Below are positions 12,601-23,198 of a stretch of 64,000 nucleotides of DNA, piece by piece. The stretch is from Whalleya microplaca. Its lineage: Eukaryota; Ascomycota; Sordariomycetes; Xylariales; Xylariaceae. The DNA is taken from contig MU385710.1 of the NCBI GenBank assembly GCA_022497155.1, forward strand, positions 1,736,001 through 1,800,000. Direction: 5' to 3'. The notes beneath the pieces are model-generated. The model made no database searches. It saw only the letters and a list, made by a program, of their open reading frames with translations, and was not told the origin of the DNA. Numbering within the stretch: position 1 is the stretch's first letter; every line of letters starts with the position of its first letter. Position numbers and translations under genes: made by a program.

Positions 12601-14047
12601 ACTCGCATCGATAGAGAACTAGGGCTCTCCAAAGGAAGTCACCTACTGACAGGTACTGTAGTTTGAGCTTGGGTAGTGCGAGCGGCTTCGATCCATCGTA
12701 GTTATCCGTTCTCGATAGGCTTTGGTCGAAAAGGCCGTCCTCAGTTGGCAGGATGCTCATATCATGGGCCGTTTCTTGAAAGGTCTTGCGCTTCTCAAAG
12801 GTAGACAGGAGTACTTCCATCAAGAATGATCGATCAATAGGAAATTCAACGGATTCGGGATACTCGGTCCTGAGCTCAAGCAGAGCCGCAAGCTTCGTGA
12901 TTTCGTCATCCGTCAGAACCTCGAGGAGATTTTCAAGCTCGCTCCGCTTATCGATGGAACCGTAGTTGGACAAGGCTAGCACGGTGAGCTTCTCCTTGAA
13001 ATGGCGTAGGGCTACCCGTTGGAGCTTGGCGAGCTCAGTACAATGTCGGTCATAGGCTTCGGTAGGGGTATGCTGAACTCCCGTCTGGTCGTCAATTGTG
13101 AAATGCGCATAGTGGCTCAGTAGAGCACACTGGTCACGGAGCAAGGCATTATCTTCATCGCTGTACATAGGCGATAGTCGCAGGGCGGGTAGAATGTGTA
13201 GGTCCTGCAGCAAAACATTGACATATCGTCTCGTAGGAAGCTGGCTCAACAAGTCGGTAATGAACTCGACGAACCGCTCACAATAGAGCACATGCTCTTC
13301 CTTCCTCTTCTCATCGTATAGCAAGCGTAGGACGTTCAATGTCAGGGTGTAAAGCCAAGCTCTCTCAAACCTCAAATGAGCCTTCGTGGCGTCGTCGGCC
13401 GAGTCGTATCTCTTGCCAGCTGCTTTCCAAGCCTTTCGGAGTTGCGGTGTTTGGCCCAGTTTGCTCTCCCTCTTTGCTTCGGTCGAAAGATTGTGCCAAA
13501 TACCGATGGAAACCAAGGGGGCGCATTCTTTCCTGACACTGGCACAATCAAGGCTCTGGAAGGCATAGATGACGAAGGACAGAAGATGCGTCCGTATGGT
13601 CAACGACAGGGTCTGATCGAGGCTCATGGACAGAATGCGGTTGAACAGGCTCGCGAATTCGGCGGGCCGGTCTTCAAATATGGACCACGTCTCGAGTCGT
13701 TCCCTCGCCTTGACGTTCGTGATCAGGGCTATCAGGAGCACGTGGAAGTTGGAGGCGTCTTCGGAGTAGCCAGGCCAGAGATAACTCTCCAGGGTCTGCA
13801 GCCCCTCGAGGACGAGGAGTGACTTATACGGGAAACCATCTTTCTCCAGGACATCCCAGATGTCGCGTTTCAAGACATCGTTCTTGACCTTGACCCTGGC
13901 GGCGCGCTTGGTGGTCTTCAACCAGTGCTGCCTCGCAAGCCGTGCAAACTCGCTCTCGCCCTCCAAATCGGCAATGGTAGGCCTGGGAGCCTTGTCGCGC
14001 GCCTTGGACTTTGCGTCGCTTTTCAGTCGTTTCGCACCAGTCGGCAT
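9660..14047 (-). CDS. cwf11: Aquarius/Cwf11-type intron-binding spliceosomal helicase
   Basis: SF1 RNA helicase of the intron-binding complex, which contacts the intron upstream of the branch point in activated spliceosomes (nuclear). Exons 14047-10207 and 10150-9660. The intron 10206-10151 (56 nt) has donor GTGAGC, branch AGCTAAC and acceptor ATAG, and joins QGEQND to YIILSLTRT in frame. The product is 1443 aa, close to human AQR and somewhat longer than fission yeast Cwf11. Seen: an N-terminal armadillo-like helical region; Walker A GPPGTGKT at 837-844; a DEAD-like motif II written MEEAAQ near 1070; the C-terminal motif V/VI block with TVDKYQGEQND and VALSRAR. The tail after about 1350 is acidic. 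The ATG at 14047 is the first residue of a Lys/Arg-rich N-terminus. It is divergent from the THOC1 gene across 921 bp. Confidence 0.95.
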
Positions 14048-14968
14048 GGCTGGCTCACGAATTGGCCGGGCGATCTGTGATATGTTGTTCGCACCGGGAA
14101 GTATCTAAGTGTATATCCAAGTAGCTCCAAGTTAGACCAACTTTCAAGTGAGCTCGAGCTTCGACTTGGGCTTGGGTTGGGGCTGCAACTTGGACGGTGC
14201 TCGCATGAAGCAGGCGATGATAATTGTTGCCGTCTGTGTGGTGGCAGTCAGTGTGGTGGCAGTCCGTGTGGCGCAAGCAGTTGAGCGGCAGTTATAAGCA
14301 GTTCCGCAGTGCAGCAGTTGTTTCTTCAGCTGTTTCTCAGCCTTGTCGCGTCCTGTCTATTTTTTGTCCTATCAACCTATCCATTTTTAGCGTGTTCAAT
14401 GCGCTAAACCCCCTGCGACCTAGCACGGCACGGCGCTGCATGGCCCTATCCCTGCCGCTGCCCTGCTATCGCTATCTTACCTTATCGCCCTCACAGGTAC
14501 GGAGGTACGGAGTACACAGGTACGGAGTACATGTCTTATCGCTCTCACTATCGCTCTCGGCGGTGAGACCTGGCAGAATTAAGCTTCCTAGGCTGCCCAT
14601 TATTGCCAAACTGCTGCCATTGACTGACTGGCACTGACTGGCACTGACTGTGAGCTCAGCCTTCAATTCTACTCCATACAATCTTCCGAATACATACATA
14701 CATACACATTCACCCCGAACAAAGACAGCCCCGACCACTGTATAGTACCAACACCCGCCAATCTCTCCAACATGCTCCGGATCGAAAGATGATCAAATTG
14801 CACTTTTCTTTTCGTTCACCAACAACCGGCATTTCCCCTTAGTACCGCCCGCCCGTCTTGTACACCCAACAACACATCCGAATACCTATTCGAGCATCCC
14901 GGGCATCCAAGACTACAATAAATAATAAATACCCTTGAAAGCCACCCGACCCTCGCTGCCGCTTCACC
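14048..14968. promoter_or_regulatory. Shared divergent promoter interval of Aquarius and THOC1-GK
   Basis: The 921 bp between two start codons on opposite strands. It contains three small tandem repeats: about 14230-14275 (TGTGGTGGCAGTC-like units, three copies), about 14497-14533 (GGTACGGAGTACACA units) and about 14620-14651 (ACTGACTGGC, about three copies). ATACATACATACA lies at 14692-14706. No TATA box stands out. Sharing of control elements is inference from the geometry. Confidence 0.55.
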
Positions 14969-17669
14969 ATGCCCTCGGCAAAGCACTCGGGTCACGAAGT
15001 AGCCCAGGTCACTGCTTTTTCTTCGCTCTTGAGACAATCTCTAGATCATGCGCGAGTCATCAAGCCGGCCGCTTCGATTGAGCCTCCCCTCAACAAGGCC
15101 GACTTCGAGGGCCTGTTAGCTCAGCTCCCTACTATCTTCCCATGCGCATCCCCGGATTATGTCTCCGATAGCCTGGGTGCTGAGAAGGCCCGCCAATATG
15201 CCGTCATCGAGACAGCTTCACGGAATGTTTTCATTAGTTTGGTGGTGAGTAGAGAGCATTCTACAATTCTACGCGTTATAGCAATTGTCCTTTCTGACCG
15301 ATTCCTCCCAGGTTCGCACCTCGATCGACTCGCCCGAGTTCGTCCAGATCTGGAACCTCTTCGATATCTTATCTGTCTTGTCTGACAGCGAACAATGCGA
15401 CCCGGCGCTTCTTTTCTGGCTTGTAGAGGAGCTCCTTGACAGCCAGACCACCGAAGGTTGTCGCAAGATCTTTGATTTCCTCGAGTCGCGAAGAGACCGC
15501 ATTACAGCCCAAAACCTGAATCAGAAAAAGCTGGTCATTCTCAGATCCTGCAACGATCTCCTGCGCCGATTGTCGCGCGCCGAGGACACAGCTTTCTGCG
15601 GCCGCGTCTTCATATTCATGTTCCAGTGCTTTCCCTTGGGTGACCGAAGCTCCGTCAACTTGCGCGGTGAATACCACGTGGAAAATGTCACTTCGTTTGA
15701 AGAGACGATCCCCAAACCGGACGAGTCCGCGGACAAGATGGATGTTGATACAGAGACCGATACACCCAAGGACGGGAAAGAGGTCAAGCCTACGGCAAAG
15801 GCTGTTTCGTTTGACGCAAAGAATAAACCCTCGCCTGAGAAACCCCTCGATACCGACGCGCTGTACCCAGTCTTTTGGTCACTTCAGCACCATTTCAGCC
15901 AACCTACGACATTATTTGATGCGGCCCAACTCTCCAAGTTCAAGGCCGCTATGGAGGCTACCATGACCGCATTCGAGACAGTCGAGAGACTTCAAAGGAC
16001 CACCAAGAACACGGATGAGAACAAGATAATCCCTCAGAAGAGGAAGAATCCTGAAGGAGACGATGATCTTCGTAGAAGCACCAATAATCCAAAATATCTT
16101 ACTAGTAGGGAGCTGTTTGAATTAGAGGTATGGTCATGCATGTCCCTTTACTAATAGCGATCATCAAACTAATCAAATCTTACAGATAAGCGATCTATAT
16201 TTCAGACGTCACATCCTCATACAAGCCTTCATCATATTAGATTTCCTCCTGTCTCTCACTCCTCAGGCGAGGGCAAAACTTGCCAATATAAAAGCACAGA
16301 ACAGGTCTGTGATCTATTCCGATCAAAAGCTAGGAGAGGAAGATGTAAGTGCCACTCTTAACATTATGGCTGCAGTATCTAACTAGCTATTTCTAGGCAA
16401 AATGGGCAAAGGCTATGAAAGAAAGAATCACTTTGTACATCCAGGCAGATAGCGATGGATACTTCTTCTTTCGCGTGGTGGAAAGTGTCATATCAAGAGA
16501 CAAAGGATGGGTTCGCTGGAAAGTCGAGAGTTGCCCGCCTATCATGAGAGATCCTCTTCCGCCAAACGACTTCAATGAAGCGAGAGCCAGCGCAAAGCGC
16601 ATGGCAACCAACAAGAGATTACGTCCCACGCCCATGGGCGCATTGCCTTTAGGCTTCCTGAAGGAAGAAGATGCTGAGACAGCTATGGAGAAACTGAAAG
16701 ATCCGGCTAGGTGGAAACTTCCGGACTTAGAGGTCTTCAAGGGCAAGATAGCTTCAGATGATCTCGACCTTGACTTTGCCAAGAATGAGAAGGAAAAATC
16801 TCAATTGCTTGATTCTAAGGCTAGCAAGACCTGGAGAGCTCTAAGAATAGCACGGAGATCGAAACTTGCTGTCTTCGATAAGATCGATGATTGGCAAAAG
16901 GTCGATGTCATCTTCGAGGATCAGCCAAACCCAGAAGAAGACCAAGAGGAAATAGAAGGGAAAGGCCAGGATCCAGAAGATAAGCGGCCGATCATATTGA
17001 CGGGGCCAAGCAAGGCTGGCAAATCAACATTGGTCTCTATGCTCATGGAAAGGCAGAAGGGCATATTCGGAAAAGTCATCCAACACACTACTCGAAACCC
17101 CCAGGATGGCGAGGTCAATGGTCAAGATTACCATTTCGTGGATTCTAAGACGTTCAACACAATCTTGGACGGAGATTACTTCCTCGAGTTCAGTAACCAA
17201 GATGGGTCGGACTATGGCACGAGTCGAAAAGCAATTGAAGCTATAGGGGAGTCTGGAAAGGTCCCCCTAATCCAACTCGACCGCGAGGTAAGTCTGAGCA
17301 TTCCCTATGGTACATTAATAGCACGTGACTCACAACTTCCAGGGTACCCAAATGGCCAAGGACAATGGTTACTCAGCCAGAGTCATCTTCATCTCGCCGC
17401 CCAGCATTGAGGAGCTAGAAGCTCGGCTGAAGCAGGTAGAAGGCATGACAGAAGAACGCATTGAGGGCATAATCAAGGCTGCTCAAGATGATATTGAGCA
17501 TTCGAGGACTAGTGACTCATACGACACCATTATTACGAATGGTGATTTGGAGGAAGCCTACAAAGACCTGGAGGTATTCATCTACGGGGCGGTAAAGACT
17601 AATGGGGTCAATGGAAATGGTGCCACTGCAGAAGGGGATGTGGCAGTTGGTGATGCGATGTCAGCATAG
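14969..17669 (+). CDS. HPR1: THO complex subunit 1 (THOC1/Hpr1) fused to a guanylate-kinase-like domain
   Basis: THOC1/Hpr1 is a core subunit of the nuclear THO/TREX complex, coupling transcription elongation to mRNA export. Exons 14969-15244, 15312-16127, 16186-16344, 16397-17287 and 17343-17669; introns of 67, 58, 52 and 55 nt with GT donors, AG acceptors and continuous frame (822 aa). The start has context TTCACCATG. Residues 1 to about 560 resemble THOC1 (DRSSVNLRGEYHVENVT; ISDLYFRRHILIQAF). Residues 614 to about 796 are guanylate-kinase-like: P-loop GPSKAGKS at 620-627, HTTR at 647-650, GEVNGQDYHFV, FLEF, SDYGTS and a conserved C-terminal helix. The link between the two parts lies inside exon 4 with no stop, so the fusion does not depend on splicing. 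Several guanylate-kinase catalytic residues are changed (see findings). It is tail-to-tail with the dihydropyrimidinase, 261 bp away. Confidence 0.92.
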
Positions 17670-17930
17670 AAAGCAATGGCGTCGCGTTCATGGAGACCTC
17701 ACCGAATGTAAAGGAAAGAACATAGACGTTGGAATGGCCCGATAGAACTGTTCAACTCCCCGTCATACAAGATACCCATTCAATACTACAACATTTGCAA
17801 AGGCCCCCTTTCCTATCTATCATAATTGGGTTTGACATATGCACATTGACTAGGCGCAATTCATGACAACTATCCCTATTACGTTTAGCCAACTAACCAT
17901 TGGACAACCAATCTCTTCGATAACATACAT

Positions 17931-19512
17931 CTACAAGGCCTCCAGATCAAACGGACCCTCTTCCTCCACCCTATCCCAGACCGCATTCAGACAGCTTCTC
18001 TCCCGCTTCAAGAACCGCCCATACCCCTTCTCGCTCACGATTCCGCCCCCATCCCGGTCCCAAACCACCTTGCCCCTGAGGATCGTATACCGCGGCCAAT
18101 TGTCGACCATCCGCCCCTCGTACGGCGTGTAATCGACATTATGATGCAACATCTCATTCCTGACCGGAAACTCCCCCAGACGACCCTCGGGGTACCAGAC
18201 TACGAGATCCGCGTCCGAGACCCCCGGGACCAGCGCCCCCTTGCGCGGGTACAGCCCGTACAGCTTGGCCGCGTTCGTGCTCGTGACCTCGACGAACCGC
18301 GTGGGCTCCAGCTTGCGCGCGCTCCACACCAGCGGCAGCCGCGTCTCGATGCCCGGGAGGCCGTTGGGTATATCCCTAAACCGCCCCGCGGGGTGCGCGG
18401 CCGAAACACTGGTCTTCTTGCCCGTGACGGCGTCGTCGAAGCGGAAAGCGCAGTGGTCCGAGCTCAGCACCGCGAACGTCCCGTTCCGCAGCCCCGTCCA
18501 GATGGCGCCGTGGTCGGCGGCGGCGCGCGGCGGCGGCGCGCACACGCACTTGGCGCCCTCGACTCCTCCTCCTCCCGGCGGCGGGTCCAGGTCCTCGCGC
18601 GTCAGGAACAGGTACTGCGGACACGTCTCGGCGAAGACGGGGTGCCCCGCCGTCTGCGCGGCGCGGATGTGCGCCGCCGCGCCGGGGGCGCTGACGTGCA
18701 CGAGCAGGATCGGCGTGTGCGCCAGCAGCGCGGACAGCGCGATCGCGCGGTGCGTGGCCTCCTCCTCTAAAATCCGCGAGTGCGCGTGGGCATGGTATTT
18801 CGGCGCGAAGCGGCCCGCGGCCTCGAGGCGGTCCGTCAGCCAGGCCAGCACGTCGCCGTTCTCGGCGTGGACCATAGTCAAGATTTGCGCGCTGCGCGCC
18901 GCCAACAACACGGACAGGATCTCGGCGTCGCGCAGCTGCAGCGCCGCGTACGTCATGTAGATCTTGAGGGAGGAGACGCCCTCGGCGGCGGCGAGCTGTG
19001 GGATCTCGGCGAGCGCGTTCGCGCTCGGGTTCGATACCTTCACGTGCAGCCCGTAGTCGCAGTAGCAGGTGTCCCGGGCGCGCTCCTGCGTGGCCCGCAG
19101 GGCCGCGAGCACGGAGTCCATGTGTCGCTGCTGCGGCGCGAAGGCCACGATCGTGGTGTTGCCGCCTGCGATCGCGGAGCGTGTGCCTGTCTCGAAGCTG
19201 TCCGCTGCTGTGCCCTTGCCGAACATGCTCGGCTCTTGCAGGTGCACGTGGCAGTCTATGCCGCCGGGCTGGCCGTGTTCCTCAAATCAGTCTTGCGATG
19301 TGCGCTGTGTTGCTATAGGCAGACGGGGGGTAGGTACATACCATGACATATCCGCCCTCTGCATCGATCAGGCGTTTCGTCTTCGCTTTACTTAAGGAGC
19401 CCGAGGGCGCTTGGAGGGCGATCTTCTCATCTTTGACTGCGATGTCAAAAGGCGCGATGTCGCTGGCGGTCACACAGACACCGTTAGTGATTACGAGATC
19501 GTAGCTGTCCAT
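17931..19512 (-). CDS. PYD2: Dihydropyrimidinase / D-hydantoinase family
   Basis: Cytosolic zinc amidohydrolase that opens dihydrouracil and dihydrothymine rings in reductive pyrimidine breakdown. Exons 19512-19342 and 19280-17931. Intron 19341-19281 (61 nt) has donor GTATGT and acceptor TTGAG, and joins EGGYVM to EHGQPGGIDCHVHLQEP. The product is 506 aa, the usual size. Metal ligands expected of the family are present: H68-x-H70, K163 in SSLKIYMTY (carbamylated lysine), H195 in MVHAENGD, H252 in LLVHVSAP and D332 in SSDHCAF. Conserved late blocks are LYGLYPRKG and HHNVDYTPYEG. The ATG at 19512 (MDSYDLVITNG) begins at the family N-terminal strand; the longer upstream frame has no ATG. About 18200-19250 is very GC-rich compared with the flanks. 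Allantoinase is less likely given the HHNVDYTPYEG and GYGRFLKR blocks. Confidence 0.92.
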
Positions 19513-21617
19513 TGCAACAGAGTTGATATCCTCAAGGAGGTCACCCGGAGTCCCCAGCACATAGCTAATATACTTATCGTCGTCTGCATACTCACTTGAG
19601 CAACTGACCTATTGGACTCATCGGCCATGTCGTACCACGAAGACCGGACGGCCTCCCCCGCTCGATAGATCCCGAAGGGGGGGAAGGAGGGAGAGATAAG
19701 GGAGTATGCCGGAGGCATCGCGAATACCGAGAGATAAGTGGCCCGATAACCGGCTTCATCATCATTTGCTGCCTGCGAGCCTCCCTGGGAAATTACGGGT
19801 CAATAAATCATCGTCATTACGATACATTTCAACTGTGTCAAAACTTAAAGATCATTGTAGAGCAAAGTTAAAAGGCATTCTCTGTATAGGCAGGGTATAG
19901 GCAGGGTCTAGTTCTCTCTACATAGAGGCAACAATTCTTTACCGTTAGGATAGTGAGCTAAATACGAAGGAATAAGAGAAGTCTAACTCCCTTTGTATCT
20001 ACGTAGCTAAAGTAGCTCACTTACATAGCCATCTCAGATTTGTCAACTCATCTAGACTTCATTATCTAGTCAGTCAGTTGTGAGATCGGTTGTGCATGTC
20101 AAACTTGATAACTCTTCTCCGTTCACCTACCTTGATGGTACCAGAATAACGAGTCGCAGTATCAGCCACACTCCATTCTTGATCCATTGATTATTGATAC
20201 TTCATAGAGGAGCAATATGAGTATTTTCAGCCTCCAAATCTCGTGGGGCAGCTATCCATCTGTAGAAGCTCAAAGAAATGGTTACATCGAATGAACAACT
20301 TTACCCTATTCAACTATTGATTTTTTTTACTTACCCGGTCCCATTTTGATAGAAGGGACATAACTGCCATTTGGCCCAAAGTTTAATGATAGTTGTAATA
20401 TACCTAGTATAATCAGAAGGGTCGTACTTATGCCTTAGTACAGTGATTGCCTATGTAGACAATCAAGACGTATACAATGAGCTCCAGCAAGCACCGTCTC
20501 TCTTGCATAAGTTTCGACTTCAGCTTTCCTTATATGATCTGAGGACGGTTGAGCCTTCACATTGAAGAGTCTTCCAAGCCAAAGTTTATTCCAGTCCAGA
20601 GCAGCTCAAAACCCCTTGCAATGACAAGCATCCTCTTTTCACCTCCCACCCTTCTCTCATCAAACTATTCAAACCATTCCTGATCTGCTATTCAAGAAGG
20701 CTTTCCTTCCAGCGGTCTATAATCAAATACTGCAACCAACGAGACTAAAGTTATGCTCTTATAAGAATCATAGACACACATATCACCAGTTTAAAGCGCC
20801 AGTGAGTTAACCGCCCTCCTTTTAAGCATCTCATTGCTTCTCTTCTTTGTAGACATTGGTTTATACATGACGAACCCCGTAAAAACCCAGCTACCGGATT
20901 GAAACACTTCCCAGGCCATACAAGTTACCCTACGACATCCTTCATATTTCCCTTGTCTGCGACTATCTTCGTCGTAGCAGCGTCTGCTCGTGACAGCGCT
21001 GTGGCAGCGCCGCAGTTTGAACCATTTCATTCACATATCCTTTTTAATGGGAGAATCATTATCTGAACCGGCCTATAGAATCTCGGTGCTGCATGCCAAG
21101 TGTTAGGTAATGAGCTCCAGCATATTCCTCACCAAGATCTCACATAAACCTGACACACGCTCAGATTTCAATGAACCTAGCCACAGGCTCTTCGGCTCGA
21201 TATTTGGATGTTATTCAACTCCTATTCTACCGCTACTGTATGGTTCTATCGCTACTATATGGTTCTATCGCTACTATACGGTTCGTATAAAAATCTCCTA
21301 GATCAAGCCTAACCCTTTGCTTGTCGGCATATCTCTGAAATCGCGTCCTACACACCATGCTTTGCGGCGGCTAACCTCTTTTGCAGTAAGTTACAATTGT
21401 TTATCCCAGGACTGGCCAAGGGGGAATTCATGGATATTCTGGAAACCAAGACACTGAATCTTCTAACGGGAGACCAATATGCAGTAGAGTTGCCCTCGTC
21501 TCTCGGGTCTTGTCTAACCAGTCGATATCAACGTGAATGTGAAATGAGGAAAACGACGACAACACTGACGATAATGAAGACAAGAATAATGAGTGTGAAG
21601 AGGAGAGAGAGGAAGAC
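19513..21617. other. AT-richer gene-poor stretch
   Basis: No gene supported. The first part is the dihydropyrimidinase upstream region. Repeats seen: a TATAGGCAGGG direct repeat near 19885-19910; an imperfect inverted repeat around AGTGAGCTA (about 19951) and TAGCTCACT (about 20014); three 19-bp tandem units CGCTACTATATGGTTCTAT at 21231-21290, directly followed by a GTATAAAAA TATA-like sequence. The right end contains a Glu/Asp-rich reading frame that leads into the peroxiredoxin remnant. Confidence 0.5.
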
Positions 21618-22030
21618 GTGGAGGAATATGGAAAAGACGAGGAGAATGGGGAAACAATGCCATCAACTCTTGTTGTCTCAACTGAGCAACAGAAGGCGAA
21701 GTTTCAAGCCAAGAAAGCGGTCCCGTATCAGCAAGCGTTCTATGGCGCTTCTGGCATAGCATGGCACGCATTGGCTTCGTCCGTATCAGGGCGAGAGTTA
21801 GCTGTGATTCCTTGGGAAGACACTGATAGCAAAGTGACCAAGACGACATGTACGTTTAGACATCCGAGCTCGTTAACCTTGGTACCCTCGCCATATCTAA
21901 CACATTCATCATAGGGACGACTTTAAAGGCACCACCGATATCGATGAGAAGGGAATCGCCTTCGCAATCCGCCCAGTCTTCGTTATCGATTCCTCCACCA
22001 ATTACCCCGAGACAGCTTTCCCTTCCTCGA

Positions 22031-22090
<60 letters not shown>

Positions 22091-22188
22091 CGGGGGGGGG
22101 GGGGGGGGGGGGGGGGGGGCCGGGNNNNNNNNNNCCCCCCCCCCCCCCCTCCCCCCCCCCCCCCCACCCCCCCGCCCCCGCCCCCCCA

Positions 22189-22219
<31 letters not shown>

Positions 22220-22455
22220 CGTGCCAGGATTCCGACCTGTCGATAATCGACAGGCGCCGTCTCCCCTCCCGAGGGACCGTAGCGCGCATGTCCCGGGGGA
22301 AGAGGATCATCTCTTTTCGTCCTGCTCCGCCTCCACTGGCCGGAATCCGGCCGAGGTCCTGCGTACTGTCGACTCCCTCCAGGCTGGCGGCAAGCACAAG
22401 ATCCGCTACCATGATCAATTGGGACCTTGACAAAGTCGTGAAAAGGGTGCCTTAA
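21618..22455 (+). pseudogene. Decayed 1-Cys peroxiredoxin (C-terminal portion), interrupted by an assembly gap
   Basis: The frame 21618-21849 joins in phase across an intron at 21850-21914 (donor GTACGT, branch TCTAAC, acceptor ATAG) to a segment reading TTDIDEKGIAFAIRPVFVID, the 1-Cys peroxiredoxin (Prx1/PRDX6) pattern. After the poly-G/N/poly-C block the frame reads ASTGRNPAEVLRTVDSLQ, another hallmark of this family. Homology starts only near SGRELAVIPWEDTDSKV; the N-terminal thioredoxin-fold part with the peroxidatic cysteine is not found. After KHKIR the family match (TMINWDLDKVV) continues in the next frame, so there is a frameshift, and the protein stops early. Whether the gap region is a true lesion or an assembly error cannot be told. 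The acidic part before residue 40 is unexplained. Confidence 0.6.
22032..22217. other. Poly-G / 10 N / poly-C scaffold gap
   Basis: Near-pure G from 22032 to 22124, N at 22125-22134, near-pure C from 22135 to 22217. Both contig ends read as G when read into the gap, the pattern expected when dark cycles of two-colour sequencing are called G and carried into gap filling. It should be treated as missing sequence, not biology. The Gly- or Pro-only frames across it are artefacts. Confidence 0.9.
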
Positions 22456-23198
22456 CCACAATATTATCTGTCGCCCCAGTGTGAAGGGAATCCTCGCTGA
22501 TATATGCCCCGGATGCTTGGAATTCTAGGTATAGGTAGCCAGGTTACAATAATCCAACATGTGGATAAGTTTTTCAAAGCAATCGACTTCCTAAATTCAG
22601 TCATACGAGCTCAAATCATGATCTGCTGAATGACTCCATGGGATTTTGATTCTCACCATCCTTGCCAAGTTGCAAGTAATGTTGAGAAGATGAAGTGGTA
22701 TAGTGATTATGTATAGAGTCCTGTACAGTAGAACATGTAAACTCTAGGAATCGGATAAGGTATACTATCAATGGCACACACCACATCATTATAGAAGAAT
22801 AAGATATGCATTGGGTTCTTGACGATCCGAGACTATATACAACGGAGCGGCATCGCCCTCATGATGGCTCTGATAATGACAGTGTTATGGTGTAGCGCAG
22901 CAACGCATATAGTAACTCCAACTTACAAAAAATCCCGCCGCTGGGTGGTATCACTAATATGATAGATAATGACGATGTTAAGATGAAACGATGCAAGAAG
23001 TGAAACAAGACCTTCAACGCCCAGATCCAAGAGAGCAACCATCATACTTCGATATCCCCCAGGGCATCGTGGCCTTGGTATATAGTCCAATATGTGGCAA
23101 GCGCCACAACGAGGAGGTGGATAACTACAGCTAGTCATAAGACGAGACAGCTAGAAATGTTCCTGCGGGCAAAAGCATCCGTCAATAATGATGAAAGT
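22456..23198. other. Intergenic region without a visible gene
   Basis: About 740 bp between the peroxiredoxin remnant and the 3' end of the RING-LON gene. Nothing coding is recognisable; it is AT-rich with scattered short frames, and part of it will be the 3' UTR of the leftward gene. Confidence 0.5.

Noticed and set aside
16397..17669. Guanylate kinase as a separate gene downstream of THOC1
   Set aside because: No stop codon or promoter-like space between the THOC1 part and the P-loop; the exon is continuous and in frame.
18141..19318. Several long plus-strand Arg/Ala-rich frames
   Set aside because: Antisense shadows caused by very high GC in the dihydropyrimidinase exon; no family features.
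21856..22461. Proteins made of Gly or Pro runs spanning N codons
   Set aside because: They translate the poly-G/N/poly-C gap and are not real.
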